This document shows, in pieces, positions 28,747 to 39,611 of a stretch of DNA of 64,000 nt. The notes below the pieces were generated by a model. It searched no databases. It was not told where the DNA came from and was given only the letters and a program-made list of their open reading frames with translations. A program made the position numbers and the translations under genes. The DNA lies in the NCBI RefSeq assembly GCF_002157145.1, contig NZ_CP021361.1:496001-560000 (forward strand). The letters are read 5' to 3'. The first letter of the stretch is position 1; every line of letters starts with the position of its first letter. The stretch is from Acidovorax carolinensis (GTDB taxonomy: Bacteria; Pseudomonadota; Gammaproteobacteria; Burkholderiales; Burkholderiaceae_C).

Positions 28747-29331
28747 TCAGGTGGCAGACGATGTGTCCGGCGCAGCGCTTGCCTTGGCGGTGGCGGCAGT
28801 GCGGGGCTTTGCCACGGCCTTCTTGGCGGGGGCGGCTTTTCCAGCGGACTTGGCTGCAGGTTTCGCGGCGGTCTTGCGCGGGGCGGCCTTGGTCGCCGGC
28901 TTCGCAGTGGTTTTCGTCGGGGCAGATTTGCCGACGCCCTGCGTCAGCGCATCAATGCGTGCGTGAAGGGCCTGGATATCATGGTTCGAAGGCACGCCCA
29001 GCTTGCCCAGGGCCTTGGCCACACGCTCTTCAAAGATGTTTTCGAGCTTGTCCCACTGGCCCACGGCGCGCGAGCCGAGGTCGTTGGCCATGCTCGTCAC
29101 GCGGCTGGTGGCTTCGGTAATCTTCTCTTCGGCCACGGCCTGCGTCTTGCGCTGGATGGTCAGCCCTTCCTTGACCAGCGCTTCAAACACCTTGCCGCCT
29201 TCTTCCTGCGCCTTCGAGAAAGCGCCCAGCCCGGCCAGCCAGATCTGCTGCGCCGAATCCTTGACGGTGCTGGACAGCTGGGCGTCGCTTTTTTTCTTGT
29301 CGTTGCCGATTTTTTGCACTTTCTTGACCAT
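28747..29331 (-). CDS. Phasin-family protein with lysine/alanine-rich tail (PhaF/PhaI-like)
   Basis: 194 residues from the ATG at 29331, preceded by GGAGG. The first 125 residues form an amphipathic helical phasin domain (QQIWLAGLGAFSKAQEEGGKV, WDKLENIFEERVAKALGKLGV). The tail from about 135 is a KPAAK/APRKT/APAKK repeat like histone H1. Proteins of this design coat polyhydroxyalkanoate granules and bind DNA, linking granules to the nucleoid. The 238-base gap upstream, shared with rfbB, should hold its promoter. Confidence 0.85.
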   Translation of the reverse strand: MVKKVQKIGNDKKKSDAQLSSTVKDSAQQIWLAGLGAFSKAQEEGGKVFEALVKEGLTIQRKTQAVAEEKITEATSRVTSMANDLGSRAVGQWDKLENIFEERVAKALGKLGVPSNHDIQALHARIDALTQGVGKSAPTKTTAKPATKAAPRKTAAKPAAKSAGKAAPAKKAVAKPRTAATAKASAAPDTSSAT

Positions 29332-29569
29332 GGAACCTCCAGTAAGGGTGAGGGGGGTGATGCCAAGGCCGCTTGCCGCTGGCATACGAAGGCACTTTAC
29401 GTTGCCCGGGGCTGCAGGTGTAGGCGTTTGCTCCTAAAAGTGTAGAAGATGGTGCCCGGTGACTGGACGCGGTAAGCAGCATCCTGTGCAGCGCCTGGTT
29501 ACGTGCTGTTCCGAACTGGGTGGGATAATGGTTCGCTTTGCCAGCAGGCAGTAATCTTCGGGTCACATC

Positions 29570-30655
29570 ATGATTCTTGTCACCGGCGGTGCCGGCTTCA
29601 TCGGCGCCAACTTTGTTTTGGACTGGCTCACCACCTGCGACGAGCCGGTGCTCAACCTCGACAAACTCACCTACGCCGGCAACCTGCACAATCTGGACAG
29701 CCTGCAAGGCGATGCGCGCCATGTGTTCGTGCAGGGTGACATTGGCGACGCCGCGCTGGTGTCCCGCCTGCTGGCGCAATACCAGCCGCGCGCCGTGGTC
29801 AATTTCGCCGCCGAATCGCATGTAGACCGCTCCATCCACGGCCCCGAAGACTTCATCCAGACCAACGTGCTGGGTACTTTCAGGCTGTTGGAGGCTGCAA
29901 GGCATTACTGGCAAGCGCTGCCAGCTGTCAATAAAGAAGCATTCAGGTTCCTGCATGTGAGCACCGACGAGGTCTATGGCACCCTGTCGGCCACTGACCC
30001 CGCCTTTACCGAAGACAACACTTACGCGCCCAACAGCCCGTACTCGGCCAGCAAGGCCGCCAGCGACCACCTCGTGCGCGCCTGGCACCACACCTACGGC
30101 TTGCCGGTGCTCACCACCAACTGCAGCAATAACTACGGGCCGCTGCACTTCCCGGAAAAACTCATCCCCCTCATGATCGTCAACGCCTTGGCAGGCAAAA
30201 ATCTGCCCGTATATGGCGACGGCATGCAGGTGCGCGACTGGCTGTACGTGCGCGACCACTGCAGCGCCATCCGCCGCGTGCTCGAAGCCGGCCACCTGGG
30301 TGAAACCTACAACGTCGGCGGCTGGAATGAAAAGCCCAACATCGACATCGTGAACACGGTCTGCGCCCTCCTCGACGAACTGCGCCCGCGCGCTGACGGG
30401 CAAAGCTACCGCAGCCAGATCACCTACGTCAAAGACCGCCCCGGCCACGACCGCCGCTATGCCATCGACGCCCGCAAGATCGAACGCGAACTGGGCTGGA
30501 AGCCGGCAGAAACCTTTGACACCGGCATCCGCAAAACCGTGCAGTGGTACCTGGACAACGCCGACTGGGTGGCCAACGTGCAGACCGGCGCCTACCGCGA
30601 ATGGGTGCAGACCCAGTACCAGGAAGCCCCTGTTTCTGCTGCCACCTGCGCATGA
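29570..30655 (+). CDS. rfbB: dTDP-glucose 4,6-dehydratase
   Basis: 361 residues. GGAGFIG (6-12) binds NAD, TDE is at 132-134 and the catalytic YxxxK is Tyr158/Lys162. The enzyme makes dTDP-4-keto-6-deoxyglucose, the second step to dTDP-L-rhamnose. It heads the rfbBDAC group and overlaps rfbD by four bases (ATGA). The variable loop at residues 114-125 is encoded by bases that resemble the short interspersed repeat (29911-29940). Confidence 0.98.
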   Translation: MILVTGGAGFIGANFVLDWLTTCDEPVLNLDKLTYAGNLHNLDSLQGDARHVFVQGDIGDAALVSRLLAQYQPRAVVNFAAESHVDRSIHGPEDFIQTNVLGTFRLLEAARHYWQALPAVNKEAFRFLHVSTDEVYGTLSATDPAFTEDNTYAPNSPYSASKAASDHLVRAWHHTYGLPVLTTNCSNNYGPLHFPEKLIPLMIVNALAGKNLPVYGDGMQVRDWLYVRDHCSAIRRVLEAGHLGETYNVGGWNEKPNIDIVNTVCALLDELRPRADGQSYRSQITYVKDRPGHDRRYAIDARKIERELGWKPAETFDTGIRKTVQWYLDNADWVANVQTGAYREWVQTQYQEAPVSAATCA

Positions 30656-31542
30656 AAATCCTCCTTTTTGGCAAAGGTGGCCAGGTCGGCTGGGAGTTGC
30701 AGCGCAGCCTCTCGGTGCTGGGTCAGGTCACCGCACTCGACTTTGACAGCACCGAGCACTGCGGCGACTTTGCCAATCCGGCTGGCCTTGCCGACACCGT
30801 GCGCGCGCTGCGCCCCGACGCCATCGTCAATGCCGCGGCCCACACCGCCGTGGACAAGGCCGAGAGCGAACCCGACCTGGCCCGCACCCTCAACGCCACC
30901 GCGCCGGGCGTGCTGGCCGAAGAGGCCGCCCGCCTGGGCGCCTGGCTGGTGCACTACAGCACCGACTACGTGTTCGACGGCAGCGGCAGCCGAGCCTGGG
31001 TCGAAAGCGATGCGCCCGCGCCGCTCAGCGTCTACGGCGCTACCAAGCTGGAAGGCGAGCAACTCATCCAGCAAGCGGGATGTAAACACCTCATCCTGCG
31101 CACCAGCTGGGTCTATGCCGCACGCGGCGGCAACTTCGCCAAGACCATGCTGCGCCTGGCACAAGAGCGCGAGCGCCTCACCGTCATCGATGACCAGTGG
31201 GGCGCACCTACCGGTGCGGATCTGCTGGCCGATGTCACCGCGCACGCCATCCGCCACCTGCAGCAGTGCCCGCAGGACGCCGGCCTGTACCACTGCGTGG
31301 CCAGTGGCGAGACCAACTGGCATTTGTATGTAAAAGAGGTCCTGAGCCTTGCTGCTAAAGCGCAGTCAGCTATCAAAATAAAAGCTGCCGAGGTGGCGCC
31401 TGTGCCCACCAGCGCTTTCCCCACGCCGGCCATGCGCCCGCACAACTCGCGCCTGAACACCCAAAAACTGCAAGCCACCTTCGGCCTCACGCTGCCCCAC
31501 TGGCAGCAGGGCGTGGCGCGCATGCTCACCGAAATTCTGTAA
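30652..31542 (+). CDS. rfbD: dTDP-4-dehydrorhamnose reductase
   Basis: 296 residues from the ATG at 30652, which overlaps the rfbB stop. The N-terminus [16 protein letters not shown] binds NADPH, and YSTDYVFDG and [11 protein letters not shown] hold the reductase active site. It performs the last step to dTDP-L-rhamnose. The region coding for about residues 232-247 ([13 protein letters not shown]) closely resembles the genome's short interspersed repeat. It replaces a variable helix without changing overall length much. Confidence 0.97.
   Translation: MKILLFGKGGQVGWELQRSLSVLGQVTALDFDSTEHCGDFANPAGLADTVRALRPDAIVNAAAHTAVDKAESEPDLARTLNATAPGVLAEEAARLGAWLVHYSTDYVFDGSGSRAWVESDAPAPLSVYGATKLEGEQLIQQAGCKHLILRTSWVYAARGGNFAKTMLRLAQERERLTVIDDQWGAPTGADLLADVTAHAIRHLQQCPQDAGLYHCVASGETNWHLYVKEVLSLAAKAQSAIKIKAAEVAPVPTSAFPTPAMRPHNSRLNTQKLQATFGLTLPHWQQGVARMLTEIL
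31349..31389 (-). repeat. Short interspersed repeat-like stretch inside rfbD
   Basis: Read on the minus strand it gives TTTATTTTGATAGCTGACTG followed by CGCTTTAGCAG, the same blocks as the non-coding copies at 948 and 22440. It is in frame. Confidence 0.55.
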
Positions 31543-31551
31543 GGCTTCCTC

Positions 31552-32436
31552 ATGACCGCACGCAAAGGCATCATCCTCGCCGGAGGCTCCGGCACCCGCC
31601 TGCACCCGGCCACGCTGGCCATCAGCAAGCAACTGCTGCCGGTGTACGACAAGCCCATGATCTATTACCCGCTGAGCACCCTCATGCTGGCCGGCATCCG
31701 CGACATCCTCATCATCAGCACGCCGCAAGACACACCGCGCTTCCAGCAACTGCTGGGCGATGGCAGCCAGTGGGGTCTCCACCTGGAATACGCCGTGCAG
31801 CCCAGCCCCGACGGCCTGGCGCAGGCGTTCATCATTGGCGAAGACTTCATTGGCAATCACCCCAGCGCGCTGGTGCTGGGCGACAACCTGTTCTACGGTC
31901 ACGACATGCACCTGCTGCTGGCCAATGCTATGCAACGCCAGCAAGGCGCCAGCGTGTTTGCCTACCATGTGCAAGACCCAGAGCGCTATGGCGTGGCCGA
32001 GTTCGACGCCAGCGGCAAAGTGCTGAGCTTGGAAGAAAAACCCCAGGCGCCCAAGTCCAGCTACGCCGTCACGGGCCTGTATTTTTATGACAACCAGGTG
32101 GTAGAGCTTGCCAAGGCCCTGGCGCCCTCGCCAAGGGGTGAGCTGGAAATCACCGACCTCAACCGCTTATACCTCGAGCAAGGCAACCTGAGCGTCGAAA
32201 TCATGGGCCGGGGCTACGCCTGGCTGGACACCGGCACCCACGACAGCTTGCTTGAAGCCGGCCAGTTCATCGCCACACTCGAGCGCCGCCAGGGCCTGAA
32301 GATTGCCTGCCCTGAAGAGATTGCCTGGCGCCAGCGCTGGATTGACTCCGTGCAACTGGAGCGATTGGCCAAGCCACTGAGCAAAAACGGCTACGGGCAA
32401 TACCTGCTGCGCGTTGCCCAAGAAACAATTTACTAA
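31552..32436 (+). CDS. rfbA: Glucose-1-phosphate thymidylyltransferase
   Basis: 294 residues. [11 protein letters not shown] (11-21) is the nucleotide-binding loop, followed by [17 protein letters not shown], and GDNLFYGHD and [12 protein letters not shown] are also present. It couples dTTP and glucose-1-phosphate, the first step to dTDP-L-rhamnose. It starts 9 bases after rfbD and ends 7 bases before rfbC. Confidence 0.98.
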   Translation: MTARKGIILAGGSGTRLHPATLAISKQLLPVYDKPMIYYPLSTLMLAGIRDILIISTPQDTPRFQQLLGDGSQWGLHLEYAVQPSPDGLAQAFIIGEDFIGNHPSALVLGDNLFYGHDMHLLLANAMQRQQGASVFAYHVQDPERYGVAEFDASGKVLSLEEKPQAPKSSYAVTGLYFYDNQVVELAKALAPSPRGELEITDLNRLYLEQGNLSVEIMGRGYAWLDTGTHDSLLEAGQFIATLERRQGLKIACPEEIAWRQRWIDSVQLERLAKPLSKNGYGQYLLRVAQETIY

Positions 32437-32443
32437 GACCTGC

Positions 32444-32992
32444 ATGCAAGCCACTCGCCTCGCCATTCCCGACGTTGTCCTGATTGAACCCAAGGTGTTT
32501 GGCGACGCCCGCGGGTTCTTTTACGAAAGCTTCAACCAGCGCGCCTTCAACCAGGCCACTGGCACCGACTACCAGTTTGTGCAGGACAACCACAGCCGCA
32601 GCAGCAAAGGTGTGCTGCGCGGCCTGCACTACCAGATCCAGCAGCCCCAGGGCAAGTTGGTGCGCGTGGCGCAGGGCGCCGTGTTCGATGTGGCAGTGGA
32701 CATCCGCAAAAGCTCGCCCACCTTCGGCCAATGGGTAGGGGCGGAGTTGAGCGCCGACAACCACCGCCAGTTGTGGGTGCCGCCGGGCTTTGCGCATGGT
32801 TTCGTGGTGCTTAGCGACACGGCCGAATTTTTGTACAAAACCACTGATTACTACGCGCCGGCTCATGAGCGCTGCATCGCTTGGAATGACCCCGATCTCT
32901 CTATTGACTGGCCGGATCTTTGCATGGCCCCGGTGTTGTCCGCCAAAGACAGTGCAGGATGCCCGTTGGTCAGTGCTGACTTTTTTAATTAA
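32444..32992 (+). CDS. rfbC: dTDP-4-dehydrorhamnose 3,5-epimerase
   Basis: 182 residues from the ATG at 32444; an in-frame start at 32414 would overlap rfbA. DARGFFYESF, DNHSRSSKGVLRGLHYQ (catalytic His62), GKLVRVAQGAVFDVAVDIR and VPPGFAHGF are diagnostic. It performs the third step to dTDP-L-rhamnose. Its TAA stop shares one base with the ATG of wzm, tying sugar supply to export. Confidence 0.97.
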   Translation: MQATRLAIPDVVLIEPKVFGDARGFFYESFNQRAFNQATGTDYQFVQDNHSRSSKGVLRGLHYQIQQPQGKLVRVAQGAVFDVAVDIRKSSPTFGQWVGAELSADNHRQLWVPPGFAHGFVVLSDTAEFLYKTTDYYAPAHERCIAWNDPDLSIDWPDLCMAPVLSAKDSAGCPLVSADFFN

Positions 32993-33819
32993 TGAATCCC
33001 CATGCTGAGCCACCTGCCTCGCTGCAGGGTATGTTTCGCACCTTGTGGGTGCATCGTCAATTGATTGCCCGTATGAGCCAGCGCGAGGTGATTGGCCGAT
33101 ACCGAGGCTCTGCCCTGGGATTGGTGTGGTCATTTTTGACCCCCTTGTTCATGCTGACCATTTACACCTTTGTTTTTTCAGTGGTGTTTAAAGCCCGCTG
33201 GGGTACTGGTGAGGAATCACGCACGCAATTCGCGGTGATTCTCTTTGCGGGCCTCATTGTTCATTCTCTTTTTGCGGAGGTGATCAATCGTGCTCCCCAG
33301 CTGGTACTTGGGAATGTCAATTATGTAAAAAAAGTGGTATTCCCACTGGAGATATTGCCGGTAATCCAGCTGGCTGCCGCGTCTTTCCACGGGCTGGTCA
33401 GCGTTGTGGTGTTGTTGGTGGCAAAGCTGCTGTTTACGGGTTCAGTGCCTGCTACTGTATTCTTTTTTCCGGTGGTTATCCTGCCCTTGTTGGTATTGAT
33501 TTTGGGGCTATCTTGGGGGCTGGCATCCTTGGGTGTTTTTGCTCGCGATGTGGGTCAAACGATTGGTCTGATCACGTCCGTCATGCTTTTTATGTCTCCG
33601 GTGTTTTTCCCGATCCAGTCCTTGCCCGAGTCATTGCAGCCTTGGATGCGATTGAATCCACTTACCTTCATTATCGAACAGGTGCGTGAGGTTCTGGTGT
33701 GGGGGCATCAGCCGCAATGGTTTGGCTTGTTGCTGTATTGGCTGATTGCTCTGGTTGTGGCGTGGCTGGGTTTTGCCTGGTTTCAGAAAACACGCAAGGG
33801 ATTTGCCGATGTCCTCTGA
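32992..33819 (+). CDS. wzm: O-antigen/polysaccharide ABC transporter permease
   Basis: 275 residues with six predicted membrane segments (about 38-58, 75-95, 115-137, 150-172, 182-204, 235-257). ABC2-type signatures are seen, such as SQREVIGRYRGSALGLVWSF near the start. Wzm/Wzt pairs move undecaprenyl-linked glycan across the inner membrane. Local GC is lower than in the rfb genes upstream, as is usual for transferred glycan genes. The stop overlaps wzt by 11 bases. Confidence 0.93.
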   Translation: MNPHAEPPASLQGMFRTLWVHRQLIARMSQREVIGRYRGSALGLVWSFLTPLFMLTIYTFVFSVVFKARWGTGEESRTQFAVILFAGLIVHSLFAEVINRAPQLVLGNVNYVKKVVFPLEILPVIQLAAASFHGLVSVVVLLVAKLLFTGSVPATVFFFPVVILPLLVLILGLSWGLASLGVFARDVGQTIGLITSVMLFMSPVFFPIQSLPESLQPWMRLNPLTFIIEQVREVLVWGHQPQWFGLLLYWLIALVVAWLGFAWFQKTRKGFADVL

Positions 33820-35221
33820 TACCCAGAGCGCCGCGTCTGTAGCCATTCGGGTCAATGGGCTGCACAAATGCTTCCAGATCTATGCCACCCCTGGCCAGCG
33901 GCTGCGGCAGTTTGTCTTGCCACGCTTGCGGCGCTGGCTAGGCTTGAACGTGGTCAACTATTACCGTGAGTTCTGGGCGCTCCGCGATGTTTCTTTTGAG
34001 ATTAAAAAAGGCCAAACCGTCGGTGTCATTGGGCGCAATGGATCGGGCAAATCCACCTTGTTGCAAATGATTTGTGGCACCTTGCATCCCACGCAAGGAA
34101 GCATTGAAGTGCAAGGCCGGGTTGCTGCGCTGCTGGAACTGGGCTCAGGGTTCAATCCTGAATTCACGGGCCGTGAAAATGTGTTCTTCAACGCAGGCGT
34201 GCTCGGCCAAAGTGAAGAGCGGACTCTCGAAAAATTCGCCGATATCGAAGCCTTTGCCGATATTGGCGATTTCATGGATCAGCCCGTCAAGACCTACTCC
34301 AGCGGCATGCTTGTGCGCTTGGCGTTCGCCGTGATTGCCCATGTGGATGCCGACATTCTGGTCATCGATGAAGCCTTGGCGGTGGGGGATGCTTTTTTTA
34401 CCCAGAAGTGCATGAGATTTTTGCGTGCCTTCATGCAGCATGGCACCGTGCTTTTTGTCAGTCACGACACCGCTGCTGTCAAAGGTCTGTGCAATCACGC
34501 CATTTGGCTCGACAAAGGCCAGGTGCGCGAACAGGGCGATCCTAAAAGTGTTTGCGAGCATTATTTGCAGGCCTATTACGAAGCCCAGCAGGCTGACCAG
34601 GCGGCAGACGATACTCTGTTACCTGTCACTGCCTCGCAAGACGAAACCGTTGATGTCCCGAACAGCCAGGGTTTGAAAGGGGCGGAGGTACGTTTCGACC
34701 AACGCCTGCCTTACCTGAATGCCAGCAATCTTCGGAACGATCTGCGTCTTTTTGAATTCGACCCCGATGCACCGTCGTTTGGAATGGGCGGAAGTCGCGT
34801 GGTGCGTGTGGACTTGCGTAACGACCACGGACAGGCTTTGGCATGGGCCGTGGGTGGAGAGAATGTGGAGCTTACAGTGGAGGCCGTGGCCCTGCAACAT
34901 CTTCGCAGCCCCATTGTTGGCTTTGTCGTCAAAGATCGACTGGGTCAAACCTTGTTTGGTGATAACACTTTTGTCGCATACGAGCACCAGCCTTGCGAAT
35001 GCAAAGCCGGGCAAACCTTGCGTGCCAGATTCCAGTTTCAGATGCCCCGCATGCCTGTGGGCGATTACAGCATCACCATTGCCATAGCCGACGGCACCCA
35101 GCAAGAGCATGTGCAGCACCAGTGGATTTTTGATGCGATCACTTTCCGCTCCGAATCCACCAGCACCGCCGCAGGACTAGTGGGTATTCCCATGGCCCAC
35201 ATTTCCATGGATGCACGATAG
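33809..35221 (+). CDS. wzt: O-antigen ABC transporter ATPase with C-terminal glycan-binding domain
   Basis: 470 residues from the ATG at 33809. The ATPase half has Walker A GRNGSGKST (75-83), the signature TYSSGMLVRLAFA and Walker B ADILVIDEALAVGD, followed by the switch His in LFVSHD. Residues of about 290-465 form a separate beta-rich domain (NDHGQALAWAVGGENVELTVEA, VKDRLGQTLFGDNTF). This fits the Wzt C-terminal domain that recognises the polymer's terminal cap. Such a domain implies a capped O-polysaccharide, and a methyltransferase module lies in the next gene. Confidence 0.94.
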   Translation: MSSDTQSAASVAIRVNGLHKCFQIYATPGQRLRQFVLPRLRRWLGLNVVNYYREFWALRDVSFEIKKGQTVGVIGRNGSGKSTLLQMICGTLHPTQGSIEVQGRVAALLELGSGFNPEFTGRENVFFNAGVLGQSEERTLEKFADIEAFADIGDFMDQPVKTYSSGMLVRLAFAVIAHVDADILVIDEALAVGDAFFTQKCMRFLRAFMQHGTVLFVSHDTAAVKGLCNHAIWLDKGQVREQGDPKSVCEHYLQAYYEAQQADQAADDTLLPVTASQDETVDVPNSQGLKGAEVRFDQRLPYLNASNLRNDLRLFEFDPDAPSFGMGGSRVVRVDLRNDHGQALAWAVGGENVELTVEAVALQHLRSPIVGFVVKDRLGQTLFGDNTFVAYEHQPCECKAGQTLRARFQFQMPRMPVGDYSITIAIADGTQQEHVQHQWIFDAITFRSESTSTAAGLVGIPMAHISMDAR

Positions 35222-35257
35222 CAAAATCTTTTTGCGCCGAGCCTTTTCGTCTTTTTC

Positions 35258-37963
35258 ATGAACTTCATCACATCTGCCGCTCTGCTAGAGCCCCAGCATT
35301 TCTCTGTGCCAGCGCCTTGGGCGGGGCATATTCCTTTTGGCTCCTGGCTTGTGGCGGTGCAAAAGCCCGAAACGCTGGTGGAACTCGGGGCGTATTCGGG
35401 CATTTCTTACATGGCATTTTGCCAAGCCATTCAAGAGCAGGGACTGCACACCAAGGCTTATGCCGTGGACACCTGGCAGGGCGACGCGCATGCCGGCGCC
35501 TATGGCGAAACTATCTACCAAACGCTCCAGCGGGTACACGACCCGCGCTATGCGGCGTTTTCAACCCTGCTTCGCATGACCTTTGACGAGGCCCTGCCGC
35601 AGTTTGCCAATGGCAGCGTGGATCTGCTGCACATCGACGGCTTGCACACCTATGAAGCGGTGCGCCATGATTTTGAAACCTGGCTCCCCAAGCTGTCGCA
35701 GCGAGGTGTTGTCCTCTTTCACGACACCAATGTCTTTCGCGATGACTTCGGCGTTCACCGCTTGTGGGCAGAGTTGTCGGCGCAATACCCCTCGATTGAA
35801 TTCAAGCATAGCAACGGTTTGGGTGTTTTGCTGGTGGGGCGTCGCCAGCCGGTTGAACTGCTGCAGTTATGCAGTCAGGTCGCCAACCCGGATATTTCCT
35901 TGACGCAAGGCGACGCGCGCAGGTTTTTTTCCATACTGGGAGCTCGCCTGGAGCAGCGGGCCGAAGTGCTCATGCTGCAAAACCAGTTGCGCGACGCCGG
36001 TGAGCGTGAAACCATGCTGGAGCAGTCGGGCCAGCAGCGGCACCTGTGGATAGAAAACCTGGACCAACAGATACTGGCGCTGCAACGACGCAATGCGCAA
36101 GTTGAGCAAACCATTGGCCAAGTGAATCAGCAGTTGTCTGATGTCAATCGGCAGCTTGCTGCAGAAAAGGCATTGGTCCAGGAAATTTATGCTTCCCGCA
36201 GCTGGCGCATCACCGCCGGACTGCGTACCGCCGGGCAACTGGCCCGCCGTTGGGGTGTGGGCACTCTGCTGCGCCGTGCACGCAAAGCGGCAGGCTATGC
36301 TGTGCGGGGCGAGTGGCGGGCATTGGCAGGTCGCGTGACTGCTTTGCGACGTGAAGCCGCCATGGCCCAGCAGTTGAACATCGCTCCCGGCAGCATTCGG
36401 CACGTGGGTGTCATGGCCACACACCACACCCTGTTTGTGGCGCATTTGGTGGCCCATGCCTTGCACAAGGCGGGCTTTGCGGCAGACGTGATGACCGAGC
36501 CCCCCAAGGAAGGCTTTGTTCTTGACGCTTACTTCGTCGTCTGCCCGCAAATGTTCAAGCGCCTGCCACCCGGCGAAAAGCGCATTGCGTTCCAGATGGA
36601 GCAATCGGTCAGCTCACGCTGGTTTACGCCCGGGTACCTCAACACACTCGAGAATTCACTCGCCGTACTCGACTACGCGCAAACCAATCTGCAGTTCCTG
36701 GAGGAGCGTGGCATTGCCTATCCCCACACCTTCCTGGTGCCGGTGGGGGGGGTCGCGGGTTATGGCGAATACCTGCGGCACAACAACTTGCATCCCCAAG
36801 GGTTGGATGCACCATGCGATGTGCTCTTTTACGGCGACGTCAACGCCCCGCGCCGCCAGCAGCTGCTTGCTGCCATTGGCGAGCGTTACCAGCTGCGCAT
36901 TGTGGGCAACCTGTTTGGCCCCGAACTGCACCGCGCCATGGCCAGCGCACGCGTAGTTGTCAATCTGCATTACTACGAAGGTGCGCTGCTCGAAACCACA
37001 CGCATCCATGAATGCCTGTCGCTGGGCGTGCCAGTGGTCTCCGAAACCAGCGCCGACCAGTCAGAGCACGTCGCGCTGGAGGATGCCGTGCGCTTTGTTC
37101 CGGTAGGCAATGTGTCCGCATTGTTGCAGGCCATTGGTGACGTGCTTGGCGCCAGCCCACAACAAAGTGCCGCCGCTCAGGCTGCCCGTGAGGCGGCCGT
37201 GGCGGCCTCACAGGCACGCTTCGAATTCATGCTCTACCGCATGCTGCTGGCGCGGCGCTGGCTTGATTACCCGCAGTTTCAGGCACTCACGAGCACGACT
37301 CCCCTGCCTGGCCCGCACCTGGCACTGAGCCTGCCCGAGACCACCACACGCCGCGCCATGTTCGTTAGCCACCGTGCGCCCGGTGTGCAGGTGTTTGACG
37401 GCCTGCGCTACAGCCCCGGCTGGACAGGTTGCGCCCTCAGCTACAAATATCTGGCCCAGCAAGCCCTGGCCGCCCAGTGGCCGCAGCTGGAAGTCATGGA
37501 AGACGATGTGCTCTTTCTGCCCGACTATGCCGAGCACAAGGCGGTGGTGGATGCTTACCTGGCCCAGCACAGCGGGCAGTGGGACGTGTTTGTGGGCTTG
37601 GTGGCCATCATGCACCCCGACACCCGCGTGCTGGGCGTGGAGCGGCAGGGCGGCCTGGTGTTTGTCACCATCGACCGCATGATGAGCATGGTGCACAACA
37701 CCTACGCCCCCACAGCATTGCGCCTGCTCGCCCAGTGGGATGAAACCCACGCCGACCCCGAAACCAACACCATTGACCGCTACCTGCAGACACAGCAGCA
37801 ACTGCGAGTCGTCACCACCTTGCCGTTTTTGGTGGGCCACCACGAAGAGCTGCATTCTTCGCTGTGGGGCATAGAAAACAGCCACTACGCTGAAATCATT
37901 GCCGCCGCCCAGGCTACGCTGGAGGCCAAGGTGCAGGCGTTTGAGCAAGGCGTGCAGGCCTGA
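35258..37963 (+). CDS. Multidomain methyltransferase / glycosyltransferase
   Basis: 901 residues, 36 bases after wzt. Residues of about 25-190 form a class I SAM methyltransferase of the Methyltransf_24 type ([43 protein letters not shown]). About 225-300 is a coiled coil ending in [12 protein letters not shown]. About 380-640 is a GT-B-like glycosyltransferase region ([42 protein letters not shown]). About 697-890 resembles GT25 LPS transferases ([27 protein letters not shown] with the acidic triplet near 747). It could cap and methylate the exported polymer. Domain borders are estimates. Confidence 0.8.
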   Translation: MNFITSAALLEPQHFSVPAPWAGHIPFGSWLVAVQKPETLVELGAYSGISYMAFCQAIQEQGLHTKAYAVDTWQGDAHAGAYGETIYQTLQRVHDPRYAAFSTLLRMTFDEALPQFANGSVDLLHIDGLHTYEAVRHDFETWLPKLSQRGVVLFHDTNVFRDDFGVHRLWAELSAQYPSIEFKHSNGLGVLLVGRRQPVELLQLCSQVANPDISLTQGDARRFFSILGARLEQRAEVLMLQNQLRDAGERETMLEQSGQQRHLWIENLDQQILALQRRNAQVEQTIGQVNQQLSDVNRQLAAEKALVQEIYASRSWRITAGLRTAGQLARRWGVGTLLRRARKAAGYAVRGEWRALAGRVTALRREAAMAQQLNIAPGSIRHVGVMATHHTLFVAHLVAHALHKAGFAADVMTEPPKEGFVLDAYFVVCPQMFKRLPPGEKRIAFQMEQSVSSRWFTPGYLNTLENSLAVLDYAQTNLQFLEERGIAYPHTFLVPVGGVAGYGEYLRHNNLHPQGLDAPCDVLFYGDVNAPRRQQLLAAIGERYQLRIVGNLFGPELHRAMASARVVVNLHYYEGALLETTRIHECLSLGVPVVSETSADQSEHVALEDAVRFVPVGNVSALLQAIGDVLGASPQQSAAAQAAREAAVAASQARFEFMLYRMLLARRWLDYPQFQALTSTTPLPGPHLALSLPETTTRRAMFVSHRAPGVQVFDGLRYSPGWTGCALSYKYLAQQALAAQWPQLEVMEDDVLFLPDYAEHKAVVDAYLAQHSGQWDVFVGLVAIMHPDTRVLGVERQGGLVFVTIDRMMSMVHNTYAPTALRLLAQWDETHADPETNTIDRYLQTQQQLRVVTTLPFLVGHHEELHSSLWGIENSHYAEIIAAAQATLEAKVQAFEQGVQA

Positions 37964-38136
37964 CAAACCATTGAAATATCGCTGCTGGGTCCATCAAGGC
38001 GACCCTGTTGGGTGGATTGGTACGCCCGGCGCAGGTGGCACAGCATCATCAGGCAGTTTGCGTTTGCCAAGGAAATGAGATTACGTACCTGCCCGCGGCT
38101 GGCCACCATATCCGCCGCTTGACAGGCCCCTACAGA

Positions 38137-39242
38137 TCAGGCCAATGGAGCAGCGCCGTGGCGTGCACCCTCATGGGCTGCGTTCTCGTGCCTTGTCTGG
38201 CGTGCGAGCAGTCGCCCGATGACGGATTGCCCCAGTGCAATGCCCCGTTTCTCGACCAGATGCCATGAAGCAAAGCCCAGCACCAGCGTCACGCCCAGCG
38301 ACACCACCTGGTTGAAGTGCGTTCCCTGCTGCGGCAACATCCATTGCAGCGTTTGCTGCACCGGAAAGCCCCACAGGTACACCCCGTAAGACAGGTCGGA
38401 GCGCGGCTTGATTTTGCGCAGAGCCGCAAGTCCTGACAGGTAAAGGATGGCTGCGAACAGCGCAGCGTAGAAAAAATAGAACGAATACGCAGAAGACCTG
38501 AAAAGCAGGTACAGCAACACCAGCCCGCTCACCGTGGCGAGCCCCACCTCAATGCGCTCCTTGTAAAGCGCCAGAAGCGCGCCAAAGGCAAAACAAGGTG
38601 CCAGCAAGTCCACCTCGGACAAGGGCGTGCGCCATGTGAACAGCAGCCGGTTGCCTGTCAGCGGGTCGACCAGCAGCAGCACAAAAATGGCCAATGCCAG
38701 CACCGGTAAGCGAAACACTCCCACCATGAATAACGCCAGCAGGGCGACATAGGCGCCCACCTCATGGGGAAGAGTCCATAGCGAGCCATTGACTACCGCC
38801 TTGTCCGGGCTTGCCACAAAAACCCCGGCAGGCTGTAGTTCGTCTTCAGCAGCAGGTTGTCAAAAACATAGCGGTAAGTTGCCCATTGCGAGAAATAGTC
38901 ACCCAGCGACAGCGCCGACACCAGGGGCCCCAGCAGCAGCGCCGAGGCAACCGTCACCAAGACCAGCGCGGGCCAGATGCGAAAGAAACGGGCAATGGCG
39001 AAGTGCAGCACATTGCGTTTGTGCAGCAGACTGTTGGTGACCACCAGGCCGCTCAAAAAGAAAAAAATCTTGACAGCCAGCGAGCCCGAGTAATCGTGCC
39101 CCAGCAGGCGCGCCACCACATCAACGCGCCCCGCCTGCGGCACCACCGCATAGGCATGTCCATAGATCACCATGCACGCGGCCAGCAGCCGGAAAACATC
39201 GAGATTGTTGTTCTCCTTTTTCAGGAGTTCAGATAGCTTCAT
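38137..39242 (-). pseudogene. Acyltransferase family 3 membrane protein, interrupted by one frameshift
   Basis: The start is the ATG at 39242. The first half (NNNLDVFRLLAACMVIYGHAY, FFFLSGLVVTNSLL, RFFRIWPALV) and the second half (DKAVVNGSLWTLPHEVGAY, YGVYLWGFPVQQTLQWMLP) are in different frames. Adding one base in the CCCC/AAAAA stretch at 38818-38826 joins them into about 366 residues with 10 membrane segments. Family members O-acetylate surface glycans. The gene faces the glycan cluster from downstream, convergent with the 901-residue protein. The break is probably a sequencing error. Confidence 0.85.
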
Positions 39243-39611
39243 CGCACATCGATTTTTGTTGGAGGTAGCACCCAACGTTAACTGATCCGGTGTTGCCGGT
39301 GCCACGCGGGCTGCAAAACGGTTGCGCTGTGCTGCGGTGCGCGGGTGTGAGGGAGCGCTGCCGCGCCAGATCGCACCATGTTTCAGGCCGAGTTCCCCAA
39401 AAAACAGTTGCAAAAATGAAACAGCCAAGTGGGCTTTTTGTCTCTTTTCTAGGGGCAAAGGGGGGCGGCGCGCAGTAAACCATACCTATAATGATTTCAC
39501 CGATTGGGGGTGGTTGCGTGCTATGCTCCCTCCGGATTTCAGGCAAGCTGGGGTGTACTCTGGCGAGGACCCGAAAGCTGAACTAGTTCTTACTTTTTAA
39601 CGAGGTTTTTC
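39243..39611. promoter_or_regulatory. Divergent region upstream of the S-layer-like gene
   Basis: No gene was recognised in these 369 bases. A perfect TATAAT lies at 39487-39492 on the plus strand; no good -35 box stands 16-18 bases before it. Transcription from there would give a leader of roughly 110 bases. ACGAGG just before the ATG at 39612 is the likely ribosome site. A long leader and strong terminator fit a highly expressed gene. Confidence 0.45.
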
